Part shown: piece after piece, positions 23,404 through 30,850 of the stretch
Numbering within the stretch: the stretch's first letter is position 1
How the letters are laid out: each line of letters opens with the position of its first letter
Source of the DNA: an uncultured Eubacteriales bacterium
GTDB taxonomy: Bacteria; Bacillota; Clostridia; Oscillospirales; Oscillospiraceae
Direction of reading: 5' to 3'
Assembly (NCBI GenBank): GCA_958402445.1
Contig: CATXTO010000022.1
Span: forward strand, 1-30,850
DNA length: 30,850 nt
Notes under the pieces: model-generated
Databases searched by the model: none
Told to the model about the DNA's origin: nothing
The model's input: only the letters and a program-made list of their open reading frames with translations
Translations under genes and position numbers: made by a program

Positions 23404-24588
23404 ATGACGAAATTTGAGATTGTACATCTGCCCAAGGCGCAGTGGCAGGGCCATATTGTTCCCATCGGCTACACCACGGAAGCGGCCTACGACGTATCGG
23501 TGCGGCAAAACGAGTCCGGCTTTGCCGTGGACATACAAAAAAAGCGACTGGAGCAGCCCCAGGTCCACGCCCCGGAGGACTACGATTTTTCGGACAAGCT
23601 GTATCAGGAATTCTGGCCGGGCGCCTGCGCCTGGGGCGTGCTGGAAGGCGGGGAGCTGGCTGCAGCCATCGAGACCTGCCCGGAAATCTGGTCAAACCGT
23701 CTGCGGGTGACGGAGCTCTGGGTGCGGGAATCCCATCAGAAAAAGGGCCTGGGCCACGCGCTGATGGAAGTGGCCAAGGAGCAGGCCCGGCTGGAGCGGC
23801 GCAGGGCGGTTATCCTGGAGACCCAGTCCTGCAATGTAAATGCCATCGGCTTTTACCTGCACGAGGGGTTCACCCTCATCGGCCTGGACACCTGCTGTTA
23901 TCACAACGACGACCTGGCGCGGAAGGAGGTGCGTCTGGAGCTGGGCTGGTTCCCGCCCCGGCGGAAGAGGCTCTCCCCGGGCGAGGTGGAGATCCGCCCG
24001 GAGCGCCCGGAGGACCAGTATGCCGTGGAACGGCTCACCCAGCTTGCCTTTTGGAACAAGTATCATCCCGGCTGCGACGAGCATTACCTGGTGCACCGGC
24101 TGCGAACCCACCCGGACTACCTGCCCCTTATCAGCCGGGTGGCCTGCAAGGACGGGGAGGTCTTGGGGGCGATTTTTTACTCCAGGTCCTGGGCGCTGGA
24201 CGGGGCGGGCCGCAGCGAACTCGTGACCTTCGGCCCTCTGTGCGTCAGCCCGGCATGGCAGGGCTGCGGGGTGGGGGAGCTTCTGCTCCGTGAGACCATG
24301 CCCCTGGCGGCCCGGGCCGGGTACCCGGGGATCGTGATTTTCGGGGAGCCGGATTATTATCCGAGAATCGGGTTTCAAACCTGCGACCGGTTTGGCATTA
24401 CCACCTGGGAGGGGAAAAACTTCGACGCCTTCCTGGGGATCGAGCTCATACCGGGGGCCATGGCGGGAATCCATGGAAAATTCCAGGAGTCAGAGGTGTT
24501 TACGGACCTGAAGCTCGAGGCGGTGGAGGCCTACAATCAAAACTTCCCACCCCTGCAAAAGCAATATTTTCCAGCGCAGTGGGATTAA
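23404..24588 (+). CDS. Protein with two tandem GNAT acetyltransferase domains
   Basis: Cytosolic protein of 394 residues. The first GNAT unit (about 40-170) has ELWVRESHQKKGLGHALMEV as CoA-binding motif A; the second (about 195-340) has LCVSPAWQGCGVGELLLRE and then GEPDYYPRIGF, the hallmark of YhbS-type N-acetyltransferases. The linker LGWFPPRRKRLSPGEVEIRP joins them. AAAAGGAG precedes ATG 23404. Substrates unknown. First of a run of overlapping or closely spaced genes that includes two further acetyltransferase domains. Confidence 0.85.
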   Translation: MTKFEIVHLPKAQWQGHIVPIGYTTEAAYDVSVRQNESGFAVDIQKKRLEQPQVHAPEDYDFSDKLYQEFWPGACAWGVLEGGELAAAIETCPEIWSNRLRVTELWVRESHQKKGLGHALMEVAKEQARLERRRAVILETQSCNVNAIGFYLHEGFTLIGLDTCCYHNDDLARKEVRLELGWFPPRRKRLSPGEVEIRPERPEDQYAVERLTQLAFWNKYHPGCDEHYLVHRLRTHPDYLPLISRVACKDGEVLGAIFYSRSWALDGAGRSELVTFGPLCVSPAWQGCGVGELLLRETMPLAARAGYPGIVIFGEPDYYPRIGFQTCDRFGITTWEGKNFDAFLGIELIPGAMAGIHGKFQESEVFTDLKLEAVEAYNQNFPPLQKQYFPAQWD

Positions 24589-24605
24589 AACTGAAAGGAG
24601 CGGCC

Positions 24606-25721
24606 ATGTACCCGATCACAGATTCTCTGCGCCTTGCGCCTCTGCGGGAGGCCCCGGCCCTGATAGAGCCTGCCGCGGCCTGGTTCCACACCCATTGGGA
24701 TGTGCCCGAAGAGGCTTACCGGGAGAGTATGGCGCTCTGCGTCAGGGACCCGGATTGCATTCCCCAGTGGTATCTGGTTCTGGACCAGAAGGACCGAATT
24801 GTGGCTGGCCTTGGGATCATTGAGAACGATTTTCACGGGCGGAAGGACCTGACGCCCAACGTGTGCGCGGTTTTTGTGGAGCCTTTCTGCCGAAAACGGG
24901 GCGTGGCCCGGGCCATGCTGAATTTTGTCCGGTACGACGCCGGCCGGCTTGGCCTGAGCAGGTTGTATCTCGTCACAGACCACGACCGCTTCTATGAAAG
25001 ATGCGGCTGGCGATTTTTGTGCATGGTTGCCTGCGACAGCGGGGAAATCAGCAGGATGTATGAGGCCGAAACGCTCCCGGATCTTCCGGCGGCGGGGTCT
25101 GACGCTGGCGCCGAGGGTTTGACGGAAAGAATCCGGCAATACCTGTCCTTTGTGCAGGAAATCGAGCAGCTAAAAAACGTCCTGCGGTGCTCCTGGACCT
25201 CCGCTGGACGGCGGGAGAGCACGGCGGAGCACACCTGGCATCTGGCGGTTCTCGCGGCAGTGGTGCTGGAGGAATTCCCCGGGCTGGACGCAAATAGGGT
25301 CCTGACTATGGCCTTGCTCCACGACTTGGGGGAGCTGTACGACGGAGATCTGTCCGCGGCTGCGCGCCCTGACGCAGAGGAAAAGCGCCGGAAGGAGGCC
25401 GCCGGTATGCAAAGGGCCCTGGCCCCCCTGCCGGAGCGGACGGCGGGCAGGCTGTATGCTCTGTGGGAGGAATATGAGCAGGGGTCCACGGAGGAGGCCC
25501 GCCTGGTGAAGGCCCTGGACAAGGCGGAGACCATCCTCCAGCACAACCAGGGGCAAAATCCTCTAGATTTCGACTACGCCTTTAACTTAGAATACGGCAA
25601 GGCTCTGTTTCAGGAGCCGGAGCTGTTGCGACGCATGCGGTCCCAGCTGGACGACGGCACCCGCAGGAGCCTGGAGCGTCAGGCGGGGCTGTCCGCACCG
25701 TTTGGGAGAGAGGAGGAATGA
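24606..25721 (+). CDS. GNAT acetyltransferase fused to HD phosphohydrolase
   Basis: A 371-residue fusion. Residues 1-153 form a GNAT (AVFVEPFCRKRGVARAML as CoA motif, then YERCGWRFL). Residues 172-365 form an HD domain of the YfbR/HDDC2 group: AEHTWHLAVL (His209), ALLHDLGELYDGD (His239, Asp240) and KALDKAE (Asp305), so the metal site is complete and nucleotide 5'-phosphate hydrolysis is plausible. ATG 24606 follows AAAGGAG; an upstream start at 24579 lies in the previous gene. It overlaps the next gene by four bases. The fusion joins activities also found nearby (YfbR at 28177). Confidence 0.85.
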   Translation: MYPITDSLRLAPLREAPALIEPAAAWFHTHWDVPEEAYRESMALCVRDPDCIPQWYLVLDQKDRIVAGLGIIENDFHGRKDLTPNVCAVFVEPFCRKRGVARAMLNFVRYDAGRLGLSRLYLVTDHDRFYERCGWRFLCMVACDSGEISRMYEAETLPDLPAAGSDAGAEGLTERIRQYLSFVQEIEQLKNVLRCSWTSAGRRESTAEHTWHLAVLAAVVLEEFPGLDANRVLTMALLHDLGELYDGDLSAAARPDAEEKRRKEAAGMQRALAPLPERTAGRLYALWEEYEQGSTEEARLVKALDKAETILQHNQGQNPLDFDYAFNLEYGKALFQEPELLRRMRSQLDDGTRRSLERQAGLSAPFGREEE

Positions 25722-26272
25722 CATTGCAGTTGGAAACGAAACGGCTGCTGCTGCGGCCCTGGCGGGAGGCCGACGCGGCAAAGCTTTACGAATACGCAAA
25801 GGACCCGCGGATTGGGCCCGTGACTGGCTTCCCGCCCCACACCAGCGTGGAAAACAGCCGCCAGATCATTCAAGGGGTGCTGTCCGCGGCCAATATGTTT
25901 GCGGTTGTTCTGAAGGACACGGGAGAGCCGGTGGGAAGCATCGGGTTGACGGTGGGCAGTGGCAGTCACCTGCATTTGAGTCCGGACGAGGGCGAGATCG
26001 GCTATTGGATTGGGGTGCCCTACTGGGGAAGAGGCCTGATTCCCGAGGCGATCCGGGCGCTGTTGCGCTATGGCTTTGAAGATTTGCACCTGACCACGAT
26101 CTGGTGCGGGTATTTTGAGGGAAACGAGAAATCCCGCCGCGCCCAGGAGAAGTGCGGGTTCCGGTATCATCATACGAACCGAAATATCGTGTGGAAGCTG
26201 ATGAACGATATCAGGACGGAGCACGTCACCTGCCTGACGAAGGAGGCGTGGGGGAATAGCCGAATGATTTAG
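25718..26272 (+). CDS. RimJ/RimL-type GNAT acetyltransferase
   Basis: A 184-residue GNAT of the N-terminal-alanine/ribosomal-protein acetyltransferase group: LETKRLLLRPWREADA start, EIGYWIGVPYWGRGLIPEA as CoA-binding motif, and NEKSRRAQEKCGFRYH at the end of the fold. ATG 25718 overlaps the stop of the GNAT-HD gene by four bases. True substrate unknown; many relatives act on small molecules. Confidence 0.9.
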   Translation: MTLQLETKRLLLRPWREADAAKLYEYAKDPRIGPVTGFPPHTSVENSRQIIQGVLSAANMFAVVLKDTGEPVGSIGLTVGSGSHLHLSPDEGEIGYWIGVPYWGRGLIPEAIRALLRYGFEDLHLTTIWCGYFEGNEKSRRAQEKCGFRYHHTNRNIVWKLMNDIRTEHVTCLTKEAWGNSRMI

Positions 26273-26324
26273 CGCACATGCCGGCAGCCGGAGGCTCCCT
26301 CCGGGGCATTGGAAAGGAGACACT

Positions 26325-27503
26325 ATGGAATATGGACGGGTGTGCCTGCGCAGGGGCGAGGAACGGGACCTGCTGCAGGGAAAGCAATGGATTTATGACA
26401 ACGAGGCGGCCTGGGTGGACGAGGCCTGCGCCGACGGCGCCGTGGTGGATGTCATCAGCTGCGAAGGCCGGTTTGTGGCCCGTGGATTTTTCAACAGCCG
26501 CTCCAAAATCCTGGTGCGGGTCCTCACTCGGGACTCGGAGGTGCTCATTGACCGCGCTTTTTTCAGCGGCGTCTGGCCGAGGCCTGGCAGTATCGCAGGG
26601 CTCTGGGCTTTTCGGGCGCCTGCCGGGTGGTCTTTGGGGATTCCGACGGCCTGCCTGGCCTTACTGTGGACAAGTTCGGGGATTACCTCTCTTTTCAGAT
26701 CGTCAGCCTGGGACTGGAGACCTGGAAGCAGGACCTGGTGGAGCTTCTGGCGGAACTCCTGCATCCGCTGGGTATCTTTGAGCGGGACGACGTGCCCGTT
26801 CGAGAGAAGGAGGGCCTGCCCCTGGTCACCGGCTGCGTTTACGGCCATGTGCCCCAGCTCGTACCTTTTGTGGAGCACGACGCGCAGATGCTGGCGGACC
26901 TGCGGCAGGGCCAGAAAACCGGCCACTTCCTGGACCAGCAGGAAAACCGGGGCCGCATCCGCCCCTACTGCCCCGGGCGGACGGTCCTGGACCTGTGCTG
27001 CCACACCGGGGGCTTCGCCATTCACGCGGCGCTGTACGGGGCGGCCGCAGTGGAGGCGGTGGACGCGTCCCAGACCGCCCTGGAGCTGGTGCGGCAAAAC
27101 GCCAGGCAAAACGGGGTGCAGGATCGCATCACCACCACCTGTGCCAATGTGTTTGACCTGGTGAAGGCGTACAGCCAGGAAGGCAGGCGTTTCGGCCTGG
27201 TGCTGTGCGATCCGCCGGCCTTTGCCAAGACCCGCAGCTCTTTGGACCGGGCCTACCGGGGCTACAAGGAACTGAATCTGCGGTGCATGAAGTTGGTGGA
27301 GCCGGGGGGGGTATCTGGCTACCTGGTCCTGCAGCCAGTTGATGACTCCGCCCCTGTTTTTACAGATGCTCCGGGAGGCCGCCGCCGATACCGGGCGGCA
27401 GGCCCGGCTCCTGGAGACCATGATGCAGAGCCGGGACCACCCGGCGGACCTGGCGGCAGAGGCCGCCTGGTATCTCAAGGGATACATTTTACAGTTGATT
27501 TGA
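26325..27503 (+). pseudogene. rlmI: RlmI-type 23S rRNA m5C methyltransferase, two frameshifts
   Basis: SAM-dependent rRNA (cytosine-5) methyltransferase family. Frame one (from ATG 26325, GGAGA upstream) gives a PUA domain (LLQGKQWIYDNEA, RGFFNSRSKILVRVL). At T6 (26558-26563) one T appears missing, and frame two continues with LAEAWQYRRALGFSGACR, VFGDSDGLPGLTVDKFGDY, SAM motif LDLCCHTGGFAIHAA and DPPAFAKTRSSLDRAYRGY. At G8 (27304-27311) one extra G shifts again, and the third frame gives WSCSQLMTPPLFLQML to TGA 27501-27503. All conserved parts are present, so it is either recently broken or a product of homopolymer sequencing error. Confidence 0.85.
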
Positions 27504-27512
27504 GGCAATGCC

Positions 27513-28187
27513 ATGAAAAAAGCGATTCTATGGGACCTGGACGGCACCCTGCTGTACACCCTCCAGGACCTGACCAATGCCACCAACCAAACTCTAGCCG
27601 CCTTCGGCTACCCGGAGCTGAGTCTGCAGCAGGTGCGGCGCATTGTGGGCAACGGCGCCCGGCGGCAGATCGCCCGGGCCCTGCCCCAGGGGGAACAAAC
27701 CCCCCGGTTTGACGAGATCTTTTCCTTTTACCGGACATACTATCCCCAGCATTGCAACGAAACCACCCGCCCGTACCCGGGCCTGGAGCAGGTTCTTGCG
27801 GGCCTGCGGTGCCAGGGTTACCAAATGGCAATTGTCTCCAACAAGCCGGACGGGGCCACCCAAGCACTAAAGCAGGCGTTTTTCCCCACCTTCGACCTGG
27901 CCATGGGAGAGGCCCCGGGCCTGCCCCGGAAGCCGGACCCGGCCATGGTCCTGCGGGGCTTGGAGTTGCTGGGGGTCCGCCAATTCCAGGCGGTTTATGT
28001 GGGGGACTCCGAGGTGGATGTGGAGACCGCCCGCAACGCTGGCATTCCCTGCATCAGCGCCTTGTGGGGCTATCGGGACCGGGAGGAGTTGACAGCCGCC
28101 GGGGCGCGGTATCTGTGCGATGCCCCTGCCGCGCTGCCGGAGGTTCTAAAAAAACTGGAACAGGAGCGTGCCTGCCATGGCCAATGA
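27513..28187 (+). CDS. HAD-family phosphatase, phosphoglycolate phosphatase-like
   Basis: A 224-residue HAD hydrolase with motif I DLDGTL (Asp8, Asp10), motif II SNKPDGAT, motif III lysine in RKPDPAM, and motif IV GDSEVDVETA. The cap inserted after motif I is of the Gph/PGMB type. Phosphoglycolate phosphatase is the usual annotation; other small phosphates are possible. It starts nine bases after the broken methyltransferase and overlaps the YfbR-type gene by 11 bases. Confidence 0.9.
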   Translation: MKKAILWDLDGTLLYTLQDLTNATNQTLAAFGYPELSLQQVRRIVGNGARRQIARALPQGEQTPRFDEIFSFYRTYYPQHCNETTRPYPGLEQVLAGLRCQGYQMAIVSNKPDGATQALKQAFFPTFDLAMGEAPGLPRKPDPAMVLRGLELLGVRQFQAVYVGDSEVDVETARNAGIPCISALWGYRDREELTAAGARYLCDAPAALPEVLKKLEQERACHGQ

Positions 28188-28758
28188 ATTTTACGCCCTG
28201 CTCTCCCGTATGCGGTACATCACCCGCTGGGGCCTAATGCGTAACACCTTTTCTGAAAACGTGCAGGAGCACAGCCATATGGTGGCCGTGCTGGCCCACG
28301 CCCTGGCGCTGATCCGGCGGGAGCTTCTGGCCCTGCCGGGACCGGACCCGGACCGCTGCGCCGTGGCCGCCTTGTACCACGACGCTTCGGAAATCCTGAC
28401 AGGGGATCTTCCCACACCGATCAAGTACTACAATACCGAGATGAGGGCGGCCTATAAGCAGGTGGAGCGGGTCAGTGGGGAGCGGCTGCTGGCCATGCTG
28501 CCGGAGCGTCTCCGGCCCTGCTATACCCATCTGGTTCTGGAGGACGACCTGGAGGTGCTGCCTCTGGTCAAGGCCGCGGACAAGCTGTCCGCCTACATCA
28601 AGTGTGTGGAGGAGCTGAAAGCCGGGAACCAGGAGTTTGAGTCCGCCGCCCGGCAGACCCGGCAGGCCCTGGCGGCCATGGGCCGGCCGGAGCTGGATTA
28701 TTTTATGGAGCAGTTCCTGCCCCCCTTCAGTCTAAACCTGGACGAACTGGAGGAATAA
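28177..28758 (+). CDS. yfbR: 5'-deoxynucleotidase, YfbR type (HD domain)
   Basis: HD-domain enzyme that dephosphorylates deoxyribonucleoside 5'-monophosphates. The 193-residue protein closely resembles E. coli YfbR over its length: ITRWGLMRNTFSENVQEHS (Arg17, Trp18, His32), YHDASEILTGDLPTPIKYYN (His68, Asp69), KAADKLSAYIKCVEEL (Asp135) and DYFMEQFLPPF. ATG 28177 is chosen: AGGAG lies ten bases upstream, while GTG 28168 is too close to it. Overlaps the HAD gene; a dNMP phosphatase beside a small-phosphate HAD suggests metabolite clean-up. Confidence 0.92.
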   Translation: MANEFYALLSRMRYITRWGLMRNTFSENVQEHSHMVAVLAHALALIRRELLALPGPDPDRCAVAALYHDASEILTGDLPTPIKYYNTEMRAAYKQVERVSGERLLAMLPERLRPCYTHLVLEDDLEVLPLVKAADKLSAYIKCVEELKAGNQEFESAARQTRQALAAMGRPELDYFMEQFLPPFSLNLDELEE

Positions 28759-28799
28759 ATTCGCGCCGCCCTTGGACGGCTGGAAACGAGGAAGCGAGT

Positions 28800-30725
28800 A
28801 TGAATCACGGATTTGTCAAGGTGGCGGCGGCCTCCCTCCCCCTGCGGGTGGCGGACTGCGCCTACAACGCCCGGTGCGCCGTGGAAGCGGTGGAGCGGGC
28901 CGGCGCCCAGGGGGTGCGAGTGCTTGTTTTGCCGGAACTGTGCCTCACGGGCTATACCTGCCACGACCTGTTCGGCCAGGAGCTTTTGCTGGCTGGGGCC
29001 CTGGAGGGCCTACGCGCCCTGCGGGACGCCACCGCCGGCAAGCAGATGCTGGTCTTCGCGGGCGTGCCGTTTCTGCAGGACGGCAGGCTGTACAACTGCG
29101 CCGCGGCCCTGTTTCAGGGTCGAATCCTGGCGCTGATCCCCAAGACGTATATCCCCAATTACGGCGAGTTTTACGAGGCCCGGCAGTTTTCCCCGGCCCC
29201 GGCGCAAAGCGGTGATGCGGACCTGCTGGGTCAGTCGGTTTATTTCGGGACCAAGGTGTTGTTTTCCTGCCCCGAGCTGCCTGCGCTTACCGTGGGCTGC
29301 GAAATCTGCGAGGATTTGTGGGCCCCAAAGCAGCCCTCCGTGGATTTGGCCCAGGCGGGCGCCACGGTGTTGGTGAATCTGTCCGCCTCGCCGGAGGTGG
29401 TGGGCAAGCGGACCTACCGACGGGAGCTGGTCACCGGGCAGTCGGCCAGGCTGACCTGCGGCTATGTGTACGCCTGTGCCAGCAGTCAGGAATCCACCCA
29501 GGACCTGATCTATGCTGGGCACAACTTGATTGCCGAAAACGGCGTCCTGCTGGGGGAGTCCCCGGGCCTGGACCCGGACCTTTTGGTGACGGAGCTGGAT
29601 GTGAACCGGATGGCTGCGGAGCGGGCCAGAAAGAGCATTTGCAGCGCCCAGGGCTTGCCCGCCGGCTTTATCCGGTTGCCCTTCTCGCTGCCTTTGACCC
29701 AGACACGGCTGACCCGTAGCTTTCCCCCCGCGCCCTTCGTTCCGTCAAACGAGCAGGACCGCAGGAGCCGCTGCGAGGAGGTCCTGACGCTGCAGGCGAC
29801 CGGCCTGCAGAGGCGTCTGGAGCATACGAAGGTGAAAACGGCAGTGGTGGGCCTGTCCGGGGGACTGGACTCCACCCTGGCCCTGCTGGTCATGGTCCGG
29901 GCGGCGGACCGGCTGGGTTGGGATCGGAAGCGGCTCCTGGCCGTCACCATGCCCTGCTTCGGCACCACCGGCCGCACCCGGAACAACGCCCAGCGCCTGG
30001 CCCAGGGCTTGGGCGTCAGCTTCCGGGAGATCTCCATTGGAAAGGCCGTAGCCCAGCACTTCCGGGATATCGGCCTGCCGGAATCAGACCGTTCCGTTAC
30101 CTATGAGAACAGCCAGGCCCGGGAGCGCACCCAGGTGCTCATGGATCTGGCCAACCGGGAAGGTGGTCTGGTGGTGGGGACCGGGGATCTCAGCGAGCTG
30201 GCCCTGGGTTGGGCCACCTACAACGGCGATCATATGAGCATGTACGCCGTTAACGCCGGCGTGCCTAAAACCTTGGTCCGGCATATGGTGGATTATGTGG
30301 CGCAGGAGTCCTCCGGGCCCATGGCCGCAATTTTGCAGGACATTCTAGCCACGCCCGTATCTCCGGAGCTTCTGCCCCCTGCCCAGGGGGAGATCGCCCA
30401 GCGGACGGAGGATTTGGTGGGCCCCTACGAGCTCCACGACTTCTTCCTGTATTACGTGGTGCGCTGCGGGTTCCGGCCTTCCAAAATTTACCGTCTGGCA
30501 CAGCTCTCTTTTGCCGGGACCTATGAGCCGGCTGGGATCCTGCATTGGCTGAAAACGTTTTACCGCCGCTTTTTTCAGCAGCAGTTCAAGCGGAGCTGTC
30601 TGCCGGATGGCCCCAAGGTGGGTTCCGTGGCCCTGTCGCCCCGGGGGGACTGGAGAATGCCCTCGGACGCCCAGGCCGGCTTATGGCTGCAGGAGCTGGA
30701 GACCCTGGAGGCGCCGCCGTCTTAA
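28800..30725 (+). CDS. nadE: Glutamine-dependent NAD+ synthetase
   Basis: Final step of NAD biosynthesis: converts nicotinic acid adenine dinucleotide to NAD+ with ATP and glutamine. N-terminal nitrilase-type glutaminase (about 1-280) with Glu46 (LPELCLTGY), Lys115 (IPKTYIPNYGEFYE) and Cys170 (GCEICEDLWAP); C-terminal synthetase (about 325-641) with the ATP PP-loop SGGLDSTLAL near residue 353. Both active sites are intact; 641 residues is normal for the two-domain form. Start ATG 28800 follows GAGG. Confidence 0.96.
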   Translation: MNHGFVKVAAASLPLRVADCAYNARCAVEAVERAGAQGVRVLVLPELCLTGYTCHDLFGQELLLAGALEGLRALRDATAGKQMLVFAGVPFLQDGRLYNCAAALFQGRILALIPKTYIPNYGEFYEARQFSPAPAQSGDADLLGQSVYFGTKVLFSCPELPALTVGCEICEDLWAPKQPSVDLAQAGATVLVNLSASPEVVGKRTYRRELVTGQSARLTCGYVYACASSQESTQDLIYAGHNLIAENGVLLGESPGLDPDLLVTELDVNRMAAERARKSICSAQGLPAGFIRLPFSLPLTQTRLTRSFPPAPFVPSNEQDRRSRCEEVLTLQATGLQRRLEHTKVKTAVVGLSGGLDSTLALLVMVRAADRLGWDRKRLLAVTMPCFGTTGRTRNNAQRLAQGLGVSFREISIGKAVAQHFRDIGLPESDRSVTYENSQARERTQVLMDLANREGGLVVGTGDLSELALGWATYNGDHMSMYAVNAGVPKTLVRHMVDYVAQESSGPMAAILQDILATPVSPELLPPAQGEIAQRTEDLVGPYELHDFFLYYVVRCGFRPSKIYRLAQLSFAGTYEPAGILHWLKTFYRRFFQQQFKRSCLPDGPKVGSVALSPRGDWRMPSDAQAGLWLQELETLEAPPS

Positions 30726-30850
30726 TAAGGAGAATAAAAAAAGGAACCCGCAGGATCGAAAGTCCTGAACAGCCCCAGGTTGTACGGACAGCCCAAAAAA
30801 GGCCCCCGGTAGGAAAAAGGAAGGATTATGCGGAGAGGCGGCGCGCGAGC
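30726..30850 (+). other. Leader and possible start of the next gene (cut by window)
   Basis: After nadE there is a small hairpin CAGGA-tcgaaag-TCCTG near 30751-30768, then AAGGAAGG (30817-30824) four bases before an ATG at 30828 reading MRRGGARA to the window end. Too short to identify. Confidence 0.4.

Overview
The window looks like a chromosomal segment of a high-GC, low-to-moderate-complexity Clostridia genome, most like Oscillospiraceae (Flavonifractor/Pseudoflavonifractor-like). Evidence: rplU-prp-rpmA-obgE order, an L27 with a Firmicutes-type cleavable N-terminus (FF|A), Firmicutes-style Shine-Dalgarno sequences, a LexA of the Clostridia/Bacillus type with a GAAC-n4-GTTC-like box, and families of 'gtaggggcgagc...' palindromic repeats at the left edge. 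This is inferred from gene content and style, not from a database search.

Layout. 1-306: three 102-bp tandem repeats. 425-2840: ribosomal/housekeeping block (promoter, rplU, prp, rpmA, terminator, obgE). 2883-4049: AraC-type regulator, closed by a strong bidirectional hairpin. 4304-6632: a self-contained MerR/TipA-type regulator plus ABC transporter operon with its own MerR-style 19-bp-spacer promoter. 6722-9694 (minus strand): lexA, a radical SAM protein, an AAC(6')-like acetyltransferase and an HEXXH protein. 9945-12104: lipoprotein and the 23S rRNA m5U methyltransferase (rlmCD/rumA type).

12105-22860 is an AT-rich accessory island that begins right after the 3' end of the rumA-type gene. 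It opens with gene relics (a possible serine-recombinase tail, a broken SAVED-domain cyclic-nucleotide sensor, an unidentified C-terminal fragment). It then carries a six-gene operon (13264-19614) that reads as a reduced type III CRISPR effector: a Cas6-family RAMP, a PD-(D/E)XK nuclease-like protein resembling DUF6602, a short Cas10-like protein without an HD domain and with AGDD in place of GGDD, and Csm3-, Csm4- and Csm5-like RAMPs. No cas1, cas2, csm2/cas11, CARF ring nuclease/effector or CRISPR array is visible in the window. This is the most interesting part. It is followed by scrambled fragments (19780-20432), a MerR/GyrI-like regulator broken by a -1 frameshift at an A7 run, and an unrecognised 366-residue protein.

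22918-30725 returns to high-GC accessory/housekeeping genes: Nudix hydrolase, tandem-GNAT protein, GNAT-HD fusion, RimJ/RimL-like acetyltransferase, an RlmI-type methyltransferase broken by two homopolymer indels, a phosphoglycolate-phosphatase-like HAD, YfbR-type 5'-deoxynucleotidase and glutamine-dependent NAD synthetase. Several of these overlap by a few bases and probably form one transcription unit from 23404 onward. Three of the broken reading frames are one-base homopolymer changes, so sequencing error must be excluded before calling them pseudogenes.
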